DNA of 64,000 nucleotides from an uncultured Tropicimonas sp. (GTDB taxonomy: Bacteria; Pseudomonadota; Alphaproteobacteria; Rhodobacterales; Rhodobacteraceae): positions 60,359-124,358 of the forward strand of contig CANMIP010000017.1 in the NCBI GenBank assembly GCA_947497945.1, written 5' to 3'. Shown piece after piece: positions 50,280-59,820 of this stretch; position 1 is the first letter of the stretch, and each line of letters starts with the position of its first letter. The notes under the pieces were generated by a model, which did no database searches, had not been told where the DNA came from, and saw only the letters and a list, made by a program, of their open reading frames with translations. The translations under genes were made by a program, and so were the position numbers.

Positions 50280-52303
50280 TGGCTTTCCTCCCCGCCCTGG
50301 GCGGATTCTTCATTGGTGGTTTGGTCCTCGGCGGCGCCGCTTGTGGCGTCCAGCTCCGAAGCGCCGTCTTCGCCGGTGCCCGTCTCCGCGGTTGCCCCCT
50401 CGCCATCGGCTTCGGCGCCGGTGTCGGTGGCGTCCCCGGACAGTCCGTTCTCCATGGCGGCCTCCTCGACCGTCAGCAACCTGAACTCGATCCGGCGATT
50501 GGCCTCGCGGCCCTCGGCCGTGTCGTTTTCGGCGATCGGATCAGCCTCGCCATAGCCCTGTGCGACGATCGACGATGTCAGCACACGGCGCGCGGCAAGC
50601 GCCTCGACAACGGCCTCGGCGCGGTCCTGCGACAGGTCGAGATTCATCTGTTCGCGCCCCTGGCTGTCAGTATAGCCGGCGATCTCGATCTCCATTTCGA
50701 CCTCGCGGCAGGCTTTCAGAACCTCCGCGATCCCGTTGACGACCTCGATGCCGCCGCCGGAGATATCGGCCGAGCTCGGCTCGAAGGTGATCTTGGTCTC
50801 CGCCAGCAGGGCGTTCACATCGGCAATGCATTCCGACGGCTTGGGCAGCGCCGCGACGGGATCGAGCTTCACGTCATATTCGATATCGAGCGAGTAGTTC
50901 TGTCCCTTGCCGAGCTTCTCGGCCAGCAACCGTGCGATCTCGGCCTGGGCCTCGGTATTGCCGCTCTTGCCACGCAGGGCGATAAATTCCTCCTGCACGA
51001 CGGCCGACCCGGATTCGAGTTCGGACAGGGCCTGCAGCCCGGCCAGAACGCGCACCGGCCATTCCTTCGGGAGGTCCTCGTCGAGTCGCGCCGCGGTGTA
51101 GACGGAGCCAACCCCGAACCGCGCCTTGGCGTAGCTTTCCACCATGTCGCGCACCATGTCGTTGTTCAGGCGGCCGCGCAGCTGGACCTGCCCCTCGGGG
51201 CTGCGGGTGACGATGAACTCGGGAGGACCATCGCCTTCGCCGCTGCCGTCGACGACGACAGGTTCCGGCTTGATCGAATGCAGCGAGAAAACCTCGGGCA
51301 GGTTGGATTCCAGTTCGCCCACGACCCGGTCGAAGACGGCCTGGGGCGTTGCCTCCTGCGCGACCAGTGTCACGTCGGCATCCGAGAAGGTCAGCGAGCC
51401 GCCGCCAATTTCGGCCAGCGCATCGATCCCCATGGTGACAGCATTGGCCCATTCCGTCGTCGGGACGCCGAGCCCCAGCGTGCAATCCGCGGTTCCCTTC
51501 ATCCCGGCGGCTTCGGCCGCGGCCTGGATTCGCTCCCGGTCGCGGGTGGTGTCGACGGAACAGGCGTCGAAATGCGGTCCCTTGCCATCGATCAGGAAGC
51601 GCAGGGTGAAGGGGGTGATGACCGGACGCGGGGCCGAGATGCGGTAGCTGACCTCGATGGGCAGGTTGCCGCGCCGGCGCAACAGCCCCTCCAGCCCCTG
51701 TTCCATCTGGGCCTTTTCCTCGCGCGAGGCGGCGATGGCCGTGATGTCGACCTTGCCGGACGAGATCGAGATCTTCGAGCGCGGCAGGCGCGCGAGCGCG
51801 TTCATGCCGTGATGCACGGCCGGTTCCCAGCCCGGCGGGGCAGGGTAATGCGCATTCTGCAACAGGTCGGTCACCTCGGCACCCTGCGCCAGCGCCATGA
51901 TCTCGTTGACAAGCAGGGCGCGGTCGAGAGTGTCGGGGACAAGTCCGATCAGTGTCACGCCCTCGTCATTGCGCAGGATCTCGATCGAGTAGCGCGGCGG
52001 CGCGATCGGCTTGCTGGGCTGCACGGTCGTTCCATCGACGATGCGGGTCGCGTCGACGATCTTGCCGGCGATATGCAGCGCGTTGAAGCGGCGGGCCTCG
52101 GTCGGGGCCATGCCGCCGATATGGACCTGCAGGCCGTCCGTATAGACATCGGTCCATTCATGGCCCGCTTCGATCAGCGCGATATTGACCGCGTTTCCAG
52201 AGCGTTCCTCGATGATGGCGGCCGCAAGGGAGGCGGTCAGCCAACTGCCGAGCGCGGCGAGCAGAATGGCGACGATAGTTATGATCTTCGGGCCTAGGCG
52301 CAT
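50276..52303 (-). CDS. OmpA-family protein with BON-like repeats
   Basis: A 675-residue envelope protein. An uncleaved signal-anchor (KIITIVAILLAALGSWLTASL) is followed by a series of BON-like alpha/beta repeats (about 45-480), for example SIEILRNDEGVTLIGLVPDTL, and by an OmpA C-terminal peptidoglycan-binding domain (about 505-620: EIEIAGYTDSQGREQMNLDL and NRRIEFRL). The tail of ~50 residues is acidic and Gly/Ser/Thr-rich. It should tether the inner membrane to the cell wall. It overlaps the coiled-coil gene by four bases. Confidence 0.88.
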   Translation of the reverse strand: MRLGPKIITIVAILLAALGSWLTASLAAAIIEERSGNAVNIALIEAGHEWTDVYTDGLQVHIGGMAPTEARRFNALHIAGKIVDATRIVDGTTVQPSKPIAPPRYSIEILRNDEGVTLIGLVPDTLDRALLVNEIMALAQGAEVTDLLQNAHYPAPPGWEPAVHHGMNALARLPRSKISISSGKVDITAIAASREEKAQMEQGLEGLLRRRGNLPIEVSYRISAPRPVITPFTLRFLIDGKGPHFDACSVDTTRDRERIQAAAEAAGMKGTADCTLGLGVPTTEWANAVTMGIDALAEIGGGSLTFSDADVTLVAQEATPQAVFDRVVGELESNLPEVFSLHSIKPEPVVVDGSGEGDGPPEFIVTRSPEGQVQLRGRLNNDMVRDMVESYAKARFGVGSVYTAARLDEDLPKEWPVRVLAGLQALSELESGSAVVQEEFIALRGKSGNTEAQAEIARLLAEKLGKGQNYSLDIEYDVKLDPVAALPKPSECIADVNALLAETKITFEPSSADISGGGIEVVNGIAEVLKACREVEMEIEIAGYTDSQGREQMNLDLSQDRAEAVVEALAARRVLTSSIVAQGYGEADPIAENDTAEGREANRRIEFRLLTVEEAAMENGLSGDATDTGAEADGEGATAETGTGEDGASELDATSGAAEDQTTNEESAQGGEESQ

Positions 52304-52396
52304 GAATTTGTTCTTCTTGTTCCCGTTGGCAGTTTCTTAGAGGCGCGTGGCGGCGGGATCAATCGCCCGCCGCAAGACAAGCGCCATTTCGCCAGT

Positions 52397-53383
52397 TCAC
52401 AGAACCAGAAGTGCCAGCACGAGCCCGATCACGAGGATCGAGCCGGTCAGGGTCAGCGCCTTGAAACTGCGCAGGCAGGAGGTGGGATCCTCCAGCTCGA
52501 CCGTTGCCGTGAGCCAGGCCATGTGCAGCCCCATGCCCCAGGCGCCGGCGAGGCCGAAAACAAGCGCCAGCGGGCTGCCGAGCGCGCCGAGCGCGAGAAT
52601 CACGCCGACGGTCATCATCAGCACGGTGATCATCGTGAAGAGATGCAGCCAGGACGGGGTCTCGTCGCCAAAGAGCCGGGCGGTGGATTTCACCCCGATC
52701 AGCGTGTCGTCCTCGATATCCTGGTGGGCATAGATCGTGTCGTAGAAGATCGTCCAGGCAATGCCGCCGAAATAGAAGAAGACGGGCGCGAGGGAGAGCT
52801 CGCCTGTATGCGCCGCCCAGGCCAGCAGGGCGCCCCAGTTCAGGTTCAGCCCGAGGATCAGTTGCGGCCACCAGGTGAAGCGCTTGCCGAAGGGGTAGAG
52901 CGCGACGAGGAAGATCGAGAGCACGCCGAGCAGGATCGCGGTGGAATTGAAGGTCAGCAGGATCAGGAAGGCAATCGCGACCTGCACGCCCATCCAGATC
53001 ATGGCGTTGCGCGCGGTGACCTGTCCGGAGGGCAGCGGGCGGGACTTGGTGCGCTCGACCAGCGCGTCGATCTCACGGTCGGTGATGTCGTTCCAGGTGC
53101 AGCCGGCGCCGCGCATCAGGATGGAGCCAAGGATGACGGCGACCAGGATCCAGAGGTCGAAGGCGCGCCAGCCGGTGGCGGCGGCGGCGGCAAAGAGGCC
53201 CCAGAAGGCCGGGATGATCAGGGTGTAAAAGCCGATGGGCCGGTCGGCGCGCGAGAGCCGCAGATAGGGGCGCATCGTGGCGGGCGAAAAACGGTCGACC
53301 CAGTTGCCGTCAGGCGCGTCGGCGACGGCCCCGGGAACGGTTTCGGCTGTTGTGGTGACTGGCGTCTGGCTTTTGTCGGTCAT
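52397..53383 (-). CDS. ubiA: 4-hydroxybenzoate polyprenyltransferase
   Basis: A 328-residue UbiA. The two aspartate-rich motifs are NDITDREIDALVERTKSRP (NDxxD) and DTIYAHQDIEDD (DxxxD), embedded in eight to nine membrane helices. It joins a polyprenyl chain to 4-hydroxybenzoate in ubiquinone synthesis at the inner membrane. A ~35-residue N-terminal extension, rich in Thr and Ala, precedes the first helix. It is divergent from rsmE with 31 bp between starts, a common arrangement in Rhodobacterales. Confidence 0.94.
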   Translation of the reverse strand: MTDKSQTPVTTTAETVPGAVADAPDGNWVDRFSPATMRPYLRLSRADRPIGFYTLIIPAFWGLFAAAAATGWRAFDLWILVAVILGSILMRGAGCTWNDITDREIDALVERTKSRPLPSGQVTARNAMIWMGVQVAIAFLILLTFNSTAILLGVLSIFLVALYPFGKRFTWWPQLILGLNLNWGALLAWAAHTGELSLAPVFFYFGGIAWTIFYDTIYAHQDIEDDTLIGVKSTARLFGDETPSWLHLFTMITVLMMTVGVILALGALGSPLALVFGLAGAWGMGLHMAWLTATVELEDPTSCLRSFKALTLTGSILVIGLVLALLVL

Positions 53384-53414
53384 ATGGTCCGCCCGGAAAC
53401 TGGGAATGTAAGCG

Positions 53415-54128
53415 ATGTCTAAGGTCCGCCTGTATGTAGAACAAAGCCTCGGCGAGGGGCAAAGCGTTTCGCTGACGCGGGAGCAGGCGCATTACCTTTT
53501 TGGCGTGATGCGGCTCGGTGTCGGCGAGGATCTGCACATTTTTGACGGGCAGAGCGGGGAATACCGGGCCGAAATCGTCGAAGCCGGCAAGCGTGGCGGC
53601 CTGTTGGTCTGTGTCGAGCGGACGCGGGAGCTGCAGATGCCGCCGGACCTGTGGCTGCTCTTCGCCCCGATCAAGAAGGCGCGGACCGATTTCATCGTCG
53701 AGAAGGCGGCCGAAATGGGGGCGGCCCGAATCTGCCCGGTGCTGACCGCGTTCACCAATGCAGAGCGCATCCGGCGCGACCGCCTGCAGGCCCATGCCGT
53801 CGAGGCCGCCGAGCAATGCGGCGGCACCTTCGTTCCGGAGGTGGCCGAGCTGGCGCGGCTCGACCGGGTGCTGGCGGATTGGCCGGCGGAGCGGCGGCTG
53901 ATGTTCTGCGACGAGGCGCTGGTGGGCGCGCGCGAGGCGCTGTCCGGTGCGCCGGGGCCCTGGGCGATCCTGATCGGGCCCGAGGGTGGATTTTCGGACT
54001 CCGAACGCCGGCAACTGCATGATATGGAGGCCGCGGTGGCCGTGAGCCTCGGACCGCGCATCCTGCGGGCCGACACCGCGGCGGTGGCTGCTCTGACCGT
54101 TTGGCAGGGCATCTTGGGGGATTGGTAG
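53415..54128 (+). CDS. rsmE: 16S rRNA m3U1498 methyltransferase
   Basis: A 237-residue SPOUT-class methyltransferase. A PUA-like N-terminal domain (residues 1-65) precedes the knotted domain with KKARTDFIVEKAAEMGA and the SAM-binding LIGPEGGFSDSERRQL and SLGPRILRADTA segments. It methylates N3 of U1498 in the small ribosomal subunit. Its TAG stop is directly followed by the start of the next gene, so it is translationally linked to the GNAT pair. Confidence 0.94.
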   Translation: MSKVRLYVEQSLGEGQSVSLTREQAHYLFGVMRLGVGEDLHIFDGQSGEYRAEIVEAGKRGGLLVCVERTRELQMPPDLWLLFAPIKKARTDFIVEKAAEMGAARICPVLTAFTNAERIRRDRLQAHAVEAAEQCGGTFVPEVAELARLDRVLADWPAERRLMFCDEALVGAREALSGAPGPWAILIGPEGGFSDSERRQLHDMEAAVAVSLGPRILRADTAAVAALTVWQGILGDW

Positions 54129-54989
54129 ATGAGATTTCGAGCGGCGGTGCCGTCCGACGCGGAGGCGATTGAAGCCTTCCTCGTCGGACATTCCGACACA
54201 TCCATGTTCTTGCGCGGCAACCTGGCGCGCTTCGGCCCCTGCGGCGGCGCGGATCGCAACGCGACGCGAATGTGGCTTTGCGAGACGGATGGCGCGGTTG
54301 ACGGTGTCTTCGGCATCACCACGGCGGGTTTCGTGCTGGTCCAGCTCCCTGATGTCTTCCCGTCAGTGGAGTTCGCCGAAATCCTGGCCGATGACGAGAT
54401 CAACGCCATTCTGGGCGGGACCGACCAGGTCCACGCGGCGCGGCAGGCGCTCGGCCTGGCCGGGGCGCCGGTCCAGCTTGACGAGGACGAGCCGCTCTAT
54501 TCGCTCGACCTTCAGGATCTCGTGCTGCCGAAAGTGCCGGTCTCGCTGCGCCCGGCAACCGAGGCCGACAAGGACCTGCTGCTGCATTGGCGCGCCTCTT
54601 ACCTGGTCGAGACGATCCATTTCACCCCCGAGGATGCGATCGAGATGGCTGAGGCTGATGTCGATGCAATGCTGGAGCGCGGCACGCTGATGCTGCTGGA
54701 AGACAGTTCGGGAGCGTCTGTCGCCATGACCTCCTTCAACGCGATCCTGTCGGACATGGTGCAGGTCGGAAATGTCTACACGCCCGACGCGGTGCGCGGG
54801 CAGGGCCATGCGCGCCGCGCGGTGGCGCTTCATCTCGACCGGGCGCGGGCAGAGGGCGTCAAGCGGGCGATCCTCTTTGCCTCCGGGCCGGCCGCGAGCC
54901 GGGCCTATGAGGCGATCGGCTTCAAGCTGGTGGGGCGTTTCACGCTGCTGTTTTTCGCCGACCCGCAATCGGTGGGGGCCGCGGCCTGA
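54129..54989 (+). CDS. GNAT-family acetyltransferase, first of a tandem pair
   Basis: A 286-residue protein with a C-terminal GNAT domain. The acetyl-CoA segment is VRGQGHARRAVALHLDRARA preceded by VQVGNVYTPDAV, and the C-terminal ASRAYEAIGFKLVGRFTL completes the fold. The N-terminal ~130 residues are a divergent second GNAT-like half. It is a close paralogue of the next gene (shared VQVGNVYTP and ARRAVALHL). Its start follows the RsmE stop without a gap. The substrate is unknown. Confidence 0.83.
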   Translation: MRFRAAVPSDAEAIEAFLVGHSDTSMFLRGNLARFGPCGGADRNATRMWLCETDGAVDGVFGITTAGFVLVQLPDVFPSVEFAEILADDEINAILGGTDQVHAARQALGLAGAPVQLDEDEPLYSLDLQDLVLPKVPVSLRPATEADKDLLLHWRASYLVETIHFTPEDAIEMAEADVDAMLERGTLMLLEDSSGASVAMTSFNAILSDMVQVGNVYTPDAVRGQGHARRAVALHLDRARAEGVKRAILFASGPAASRAYEAIGFKLVGRFTLLFFADPQSVGAAA

Positions 54990-55840
54990 TGCGACCCGCG
55001 CGCCCGGAGGATGCCGAAAAGATCGACGCTTTCCTGTCGCGGCGAGCGGAAGGCAGCATGTATCTGCGCGACAATCTCCGGCTCTTCGGCCCCTGCGGTG
55101 GCGAGGGCGACCGGGCGACCCGGATCTGGATCGCCGAGACGGGTGCGGGCGAGATCGAGGGGGCGGTCGGGGTCAGCAATGCCGGCTTCCTCTTCGTTGC
55201 CATGCAGCAGCGCCGGATCGGGACGGACTTGCCGGGCCTGCTGGCCGGCGAACGGATCGAGGGGATCGTCGGGCCGACCGAGCTCGTCGAGGCGGCGCGC
55301 CGGGCGTTGGGACTGGAGGGCGCAAGGGTGCGTCGCGATATGCCCGAACCACAATACAGCCTGGAGCTGGAGGCGCTGATACTCCCGCCTGGGAACTCGG
55401 AACTGCGCCTGGCGGAGGCGTCCGACGCAGAGGTGCTGACGCGCTGGCGCGCCGATTTCCTGGGCGACGTGTTTGCCATGCCGGCGGCAGAGGCCGCGCT
55501 GCAGGCCGCCCGGCAGGTCGCCGGGATGATCGCCGCGGGGCGGCTGGCGGTGCTGGAATCCGCCGGGCGACCAATCGCGATGACGGCGTTCAACGCGGTG
55601 CTGCCGGATATCGTGCAGGTCGGGAATGTCTATACGCCACCGGCACTTCGGGGGCGACGTTACGCCCGCCGCGCGGTGGCGCTGCATCTGGAACGGGCGC
55701 GGGCGGACGGTGTCCGGCGCGCCGTTCTGTCTGCGGCCGATACCCATGCCGCACGGGCCTATGAAGCGATCGGATTCACCCGGATCGGACTGTTCAGCAT
55801 GTTGATGTTCGACGGTGCGCAGGGCGTGGAGGCGGCATGA
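54989..55840 (+). CDS. GNAT-family acetyltransferase, second of a tandem pair
   Basis: A 283-residue paralogue of the preceding gene. It shares SMYLRDNLRLFGPCGG against SMFLRGNLARFGPCGG in the N-terminal half, and VQVGNVYTPPAL, RRYARRAVALHLERARA and ARAYEAIGFTRIGLF in the C-terminal half. The start overlaps the previous stop by one base (TGATG). The pair arose by tandem duplication and then diverged clearly. Confidence 0.83.
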   Translation: MRPARPEDAEKIDAFLSRRAEGSMYLRDNLRLFGPCGGEGDRATRIWIAETGAGEIEGAVGVSNAGFLFVAMQQRRIGTDLPGLLAGERIEGIVGPTELVEAARRALGLEGARVRRDMPEPQYSLELEALILPPGNSELRLAEASDAEVLTRWRADFLGDVFAMPAAEAALQAARQVAGMIAAGRLAVLESAGRPIAMTAFNAVLPDIVQVGNVYTPPALRGRRYARRAVALHLERARADGVRRAVLSAADTHAARAYEAIGFTRIGLFSMLMFDGAQGVEAA

Positions 55841-56367
55841 GTTTCATCCGGCCGGATGTTGCCCGCGCGTTGGCGCGTCGGCGCGAGGCGCTGGTCGCGC
55901 TAGGCGTTGCGCTGTTCGGCCTCTGGCTGGCACAGCTCGGCGGGCCGATCATGCTCGTCCTGGGAGGGCTGGTGACGGCAACGGGCCTGCTGATGGCGGT
56001 CTTCGCCTGGCGGCGGCAGCGCTTCCGGCTGGAGATCGACGCGCCCGGTGTCGTCTCGGTTGATGAAGGCCGGATCACCTATCTTGGCCCGATCACCGGC
56101 GGCGCGGTGGCGCTGCGCGAGCTTGTCGAGGTCGAGGTGATCGACTTGCCCGGGCCGCGCCGGTGCTGGCGCCTGCGGCAGGCCGACAACCAGATGCTGC
56201 TCGTGCCCCTGGCCGCAGCCGGCGCCGAGGCGCTCTACGATCATTTCGCAGCCCTTCCGGGCATGGAAACCCGCGCCCTGATGTCGGCGCTGGAAGGCGA
56301 GGCGCATCCAGCGCGCCAGATCTGGCAGCGGAGCCTTGTGCCGGAGCTGATGGAGCCCGAGATCTGA
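55837..56367 (+). CDS. Membrane protein of unknown function
   Basis: A 176-residue protein with two close N-terminal membrane helices (EALVALGVALFGLWLA, IMLVLGGLVTATGLLMAVFA) and a cytoplasmic or periplasmic domain from about residue 65 (RFRLEIDAPGVVSVDEGRI). The ATG overlaps the GNAT stop by four bases. It is conserved-looking next to these genes but I know no function. Confidence 0.7.
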   Translation: MSFIRPDVARALARRREALVALGVALFGLWLAQLGGPIMLVLGGLVTATGLLMAVFAWRRQRFRLEIDAPGVVSVDEGRITYLGPITGGAVALRELVEVEVIDLPGPRRCWRLRQADNQMLLVPLAAAGAEALYDHFAALPGMETRALMSALEGEAHPARQIWQRSLVPELMEPEI

Positions 56368-56842
56368 ACACGGGACCGGGCCTCACGGTCTGACTTGAGC
56401 CGGTTGCAGCCTTTGGGTCGGTGCGCTGGTGGGCACGGAGCCACGGCGAAGCCGCCATGCCAGCGCCTGCGCCGCCATTGTCGCTCGGACCAATGGCGCT
56501 CTCAATGGCGCTCTCAATGGCGCCCCCGGCGGGCTGGCGCTTTGTCACCAGCGCGCAACGCTCAGATCTACTTCGGATCTGGCCGGGATAAAGTGCAGAC
56601 CTCAACCGGTGCAGCGCCATCCCACGGGCAGGCGCTGGCACGGCTTGCGTTGCAACTACAGCGAAGCGCTGCTTGGTCCGCTGTCTGATCCTCGTAACAC
56701 GCGTTTCATTCTCCGCCGTTTTTCGCCGCGCTGCGCGCGTCGACCGGGGGGGCGCCTTCGCTTCGCTCGGCGCCCCCTTGACTTGCGCGATCCGGAAGCG
56801 CACCTAAACCGGATTGCGCGTCCAATCCGGAGACCAATCCCC
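56368..56842. other. Intergenic stretch with short tandem repeats and a GC hairpin
   Basis: No gene is seen. There is a 12-base tandem repeat at 56491-56526 and a stem-loop at 56748-56777 (GGGGGCGCC, loop of 12, GGCGCCCCC). The latter resembles the GC-block intergenic repeats of Rhodobacterales. The glutamate-cysteine ligase promoter should lie in the last ~100 bases. Confidence 0.5.
56491..56526 (+). repeat. Three-copy 12-bp tandem repeat
   Basis: CAATGGCGCTCT is present twice exactly (56491-56502, 56503-56514), followed by a third copy changed at its end (CAATGGCGCCCC). It lies in the intergenic stretch before the glutamate-cysteine ligase gene. Confidence 0.75.
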
Positions 56843-58213
56843 ATGTCCATCCCTCAATCCGGCGGCGGGCCGATCGAGCGTTACGAGCAACTGGTCGAGT
56901 ATCTCGAAAGCGGCTGCAAGCCGAAGGCGGATTGGCGCATCGGCACCGAGCATGAGAAATTCGGCTATTGCCGCGACACGCTCCGTCCGCTGCCCTATGA
57001 CGGCCCGCGCTCGATCAAGGCAATGCTGGAGGGGTTGCGCGACCGCTATGGCTGGTCGCCGATTCTCGAGCAGGACAACATCATCGGCCTCGAGCTGAAC
57101 GGCGCGAATATCTCTCTGGAGCCGGGCGGGCAGCTCGAGCTGTCCGGCGCGCCGCTGCAATCGATCCACGAGACCTGCGACGAGGTCAACGAGCACCTGC
57201 GCGAGGTCAAGACCGTGGCCGACGGGATCGGCGCGGGATTCATCGGCCTCGGCGCCGCGCCGCAATGGCGTCACGAGGACATGCCGCAGATGCCCAAGGG
57301 GCGCTACCGGCTGATGACCGACTACATGGACAGCGTCGGCGATCTCGGCAAGCAGATGATGTATCGGACCTGCACCGTGCAGGTGAATCTCGACTTCGCC
57401 AGCGAAGCCGACATGACGAAGAAGCTGCGGCTCGGCCTCGCGCTGCAACCGGTCGCCACCGCGCTTTTCGCCAATTCGCCCTTCCTCGAGGGCAAGCCCA
57501 ACGGACACAAGTCCTGGCGCTCGCGCATCTGGCGCAACCTGGACGACGCGCGCACCGGTATGCTGCCCTTCGTCTTCGAAGAGGGGTTCGGCTTCGAGGC
57601 CTGGGTCGAATATGCACTCGATGTGCCGATGTATTTCGTCTACCGCGACGGAAAATACATCAATGCGCTTGGCCAGTCCTTCCGCGATTTCCTGAAAGGC
57701 AAACTGCCGGCGCTGCCCGGCGAGACGCCGACGCTTTCCGACTGGGCCGACCATCTCACCACGGTCTTCCCCGAGGCGCGGATCAAGAAATACATGGAGA
57801 TGCGCGGCGCCGATGGCGGTCCGTGGCGGCGGCTCTGTGCGCTGCCGGCCTTCTGGGTCGGGCTGCTCTATGACGAAGGCGCAATGGACGCGGCCTGGGA
57901 CCTGGTCAAGGGGCTCGACGCGGAGACGCGCGAAGGGCTCCGCGTCGCGGCGTCGGTCGACGGGCTGCAGGGCGAGGCAGGGGGCGTGAAACTGCGCGAG
58001 CTGGCCGCGCGCGCGGTCGAGATCGCCGAAGCCGGTCTCAAGACGCGGGCGATCCCCGGCGCCGGTGGCATGATCCCCGACGAGACCCATTTCCTCAACG
58101 CGCTTCAGGAGAGCATCGAGACTGGCAAGGTGCCGGCCGACGAGCTCATGGAGCGATATGAGGGGGAATGGGCGGGCGACCTCTCCCGCATTTATTCCGA
58201 GTTCAGCTACTGA
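56843..58213 (+). CDS. gshA: Glutamate-cysteine ligase
   Basis: A 456-residue ligase of the plant/alphaproteobacterial class. IGTEHEKFGYC near residue 35, LEQDNIIGLELNGANISLEPGG's region with the ATP/metal acids, RTCTVQVNLDF and KSWRSRIW are diagnostic. It makes gamma-glutamylcysteine, the first step of glutathione synthesis. ATG 56843 with GGAGA upstream is chosen over a much longer frame whose first 138 codons cover the repeat-bearing spacer. Convergent with the DUF805 gene. Confidence 0.93.
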   Translation: MSIPQSGGGPIERYEQLVEYLESGCKPKADWRIGTEHEKFGYCRDTLRPLPYDGPRSIKAMLEGLRDRYGWSPILEQDNIIGLELNGANISLEPGGQLELSGAPLQSIHETCDEVNEHLREVKTVADGIGAGFIGLGAAPQWRHEDMPQMPKGRYRLMTDYMDSVGDLGKQMMYRTCTVQVNLDFASEADMTKKLRLGLALQPVATALFANSPFLEGKPNGHKSWRSRIWRNLDDARTGMLPFVFEEGFGFEAWVEYALDVPMYFVYRDGKYINALGQSFRDFLKGKLPALPGETPTLSDWADHLTTVFPEARIKKYMEMRGADGGPWRRLCALPAFWVGLLYDEGAMDAAWDLVKGLDAETREGLRVAASVDGLQGEAGGVKLRELAARAVEIAEAGLKTRAIPGAGGMIPDETHFLNALQESIETGKVPADELMERYEGEWAGDLSRIYSEFSY

Positions 58214-58231
58214 TCCATGCAGGCGGCGCGT

Positions 58232-59110
58232 CTATTGCCGTCCGAGAACGCGCTGCTCGTAGAGGCTGTGCACCGTTTCCTTGCGGGCCGCAATCTCGGT
58301 CTCGGTCGGGGCCTGGTCCTGCCGGGTGAGGATCGCGTAGGAGGCGAAGGCATTGTGTTCGCCCTTTGCCGCACGAACGGGCGTCCGCCCGGTCGTGCTG
58401 GGCAGGCCATAGGCATTCTCGCCCTCGTCCGACGGCATCGTCATGAACAGGATATAGGCCATGACCGCGACCGGCGGGTAGAAGAAGAAGAAACAGATCA
58501 TCAGAATCATCGGCAGGGCCATGGCCGGATCGTTCGCGGTATTGGCGGTGAAATTGGCAGCCATCTCGCCGAAGCTCGGCAAGGCACCGGTCAGGCGGAG
58601 ATGTTCGATATTTGACAGGACCTCGTAGAGGCCGAGCACCACGGCCTCGGCGGCGGAGCGCCCCGCCAGATGATAGAAGGACATGTCCTGACTGAAGCTT
58701 GCATCGACCCCGAGTCCGCCCGCGCCATTTCCCATCCCCATGAAAGCGGCGGTGATGCCGCTCGTGGCGACACCGAACAGCCCCATGAGGGCGAAGAATC
58801 CGGCCGAGAAGGGCAAAAACGCCCATTTTCCCTTGCGCCCGCTGTCTTGCAGGCGGCGCATGGCGAGGGTCAGGCGCGGAGTGGCGGTCACCAGGATGAA
58901 GAGGACGGATCCATAGGCCAGCGGGTTCAGCGACGGCATCTCGCCGGCATCGAGGCTGAAGACGAACCCGCGCAGGTCCCACCAGAAAAGCCCGATCATC
59001 GCAATCCAGAGCACCGGCATGACACACCAGTAATCCGCGCGCGAAGAACGGCCCAGTATGTTGACAAAGTTAAAGATGAAGCTGTCGAAAGCTGCGAAGA
59101 ACTTGCGCAA
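58232..59110 (-). CDS. DUF805-family membrane protein
   Basis: A 292-residue membrane protein with DUF805 features: GRSSRADYWCVMPVL near residue 19 and LTLAMRRLQDSGRKGKWAFL's Arg-rich loop near 75-90. About five membrane helices are predicted, with a long insertion (130-200) not common in the family. The start is probably TTG 59110 (AGAAGGGG upstream); no ATG fits before the conserved region. Function unknown. Confidence 0.75.
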   Translation of the reverse strand: MRKFFAAFDSFIFNFVNILGRSSRADYWCVMPVLWIAMIGLFWWDLRGFVFSLDAGEMPSLNPLAYGSVLFILVTATPRLTLAMRRLQDSGRKGKWAFLPFSAGFFALMGLFGVATSGITAAFMGMGNGAGGLGVDASFSQDMSFYHLAGRSAAEAVVLGLYEVLSNIEHLRLTGALPSFGEMAANFTANTANDPAMALPMILMICFFFFYPPVAVMAYILFMTMPSDEGENAYGLPSTTGRTPVRAAKGEHNAFASYAILTRQDQAPTETEIAARKETVHSLYEQRVLGRQ

Positions 59111-59211
59111 TTTGCTGCCCCTTCTGTCCGATTTTGGAGACAGCGTGACCTGACTTTGCGGCAATTCTTGGCCAATTGGATGGAATTTGCCGAACGGCGC
59201 TATTGGCTGGC

Positions 59212-59820
59212 CTATTTGCCACCGCCGATGCGGGGTTCCTCGCCGTTGAGCAGGCGGCGGATGTTGGCGGCGTGGCGGATATAGACGAGTGCGGTCAGCA
59301 ACAGCCCGAGCAGCGCCATCTGTGCCTGTCCGAAGAGCAGCATCCAGGCGGTTGCACTGGCGGCCGCGACGAGGGCGGCGAGCGAGGAAATCCGGAAGAG
59401 CAGGGCCATGGCGAGCCATGTCGCGCAGCAGGCCAGCCCGATGCGCCAGTCGAGCGCCAGCAGCACGCCGAGGAAGGTCGCCACGCCCTTGCCGCCCTTG
59501 AAGCCGAGCCAGACCGGGTAGAGATGGCCGAGAAATGCGGTGAAACCGGCGATCTGGGCGGCGTCCTCCCCGACCAGCGCCCGGGCGATCAGGACCGCGA
59601 TCCCTCCCTTGGCCGCGTCGAAGAGCAGGGTGAGGACGGCGGCGGGCTTGTTGCCGGTGCGCAGCACGTTGGTGGCGCCGATATTGCCGGATCCAATGGA
59701 GCGCAGGTCGCCCAGCCCGAAGAGGCGCGCCATGACGATCCCGAAGGGGATCGACCCCAGCAGATAGGCGAGGGCGGCGGTCAGGATCAGCGGGACGAAG
59801 CCGGATTCAAGTACGGGCAT
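59212..59820 (-). CDS. plsY: Glycerol-3-phosphate acyltransferase PlsY
   Basis: A 202-residue integral membrane acyltransferase. The three cytoplasmic motifs are GSIPFGIVMARLFG, RSIGSGNIGATNVLRTG and GFKGGKGVATFLG, which bind acyl-phosphate and glycerol-3-phosphate. It makes lysophosphatidate in phospholipid synthesis. CAAGGAGCCCCC before ATG 59820 sets the start; the longer frame upstream is spurious. It ends with a TAG codon. Confidence 0.94.
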   Translation of the reverse strand: MPVLESGFVPLILTAALAYLLGSIPFGIVMARLFGLGDLRSIGSGNIGATNVLRTGNKPAAVLTLLFDAAKGGIAVLIARALVGEDAAQIAGFTAFLGHLYPVWLGFKGGKGVATFLGVLLALDWRIGLACCATWLAMALLFRISSLAALVAAASATAWMLLFGQAQMALLGLLLTALVYIRHAANIRRLLNGEEPRIGGGK

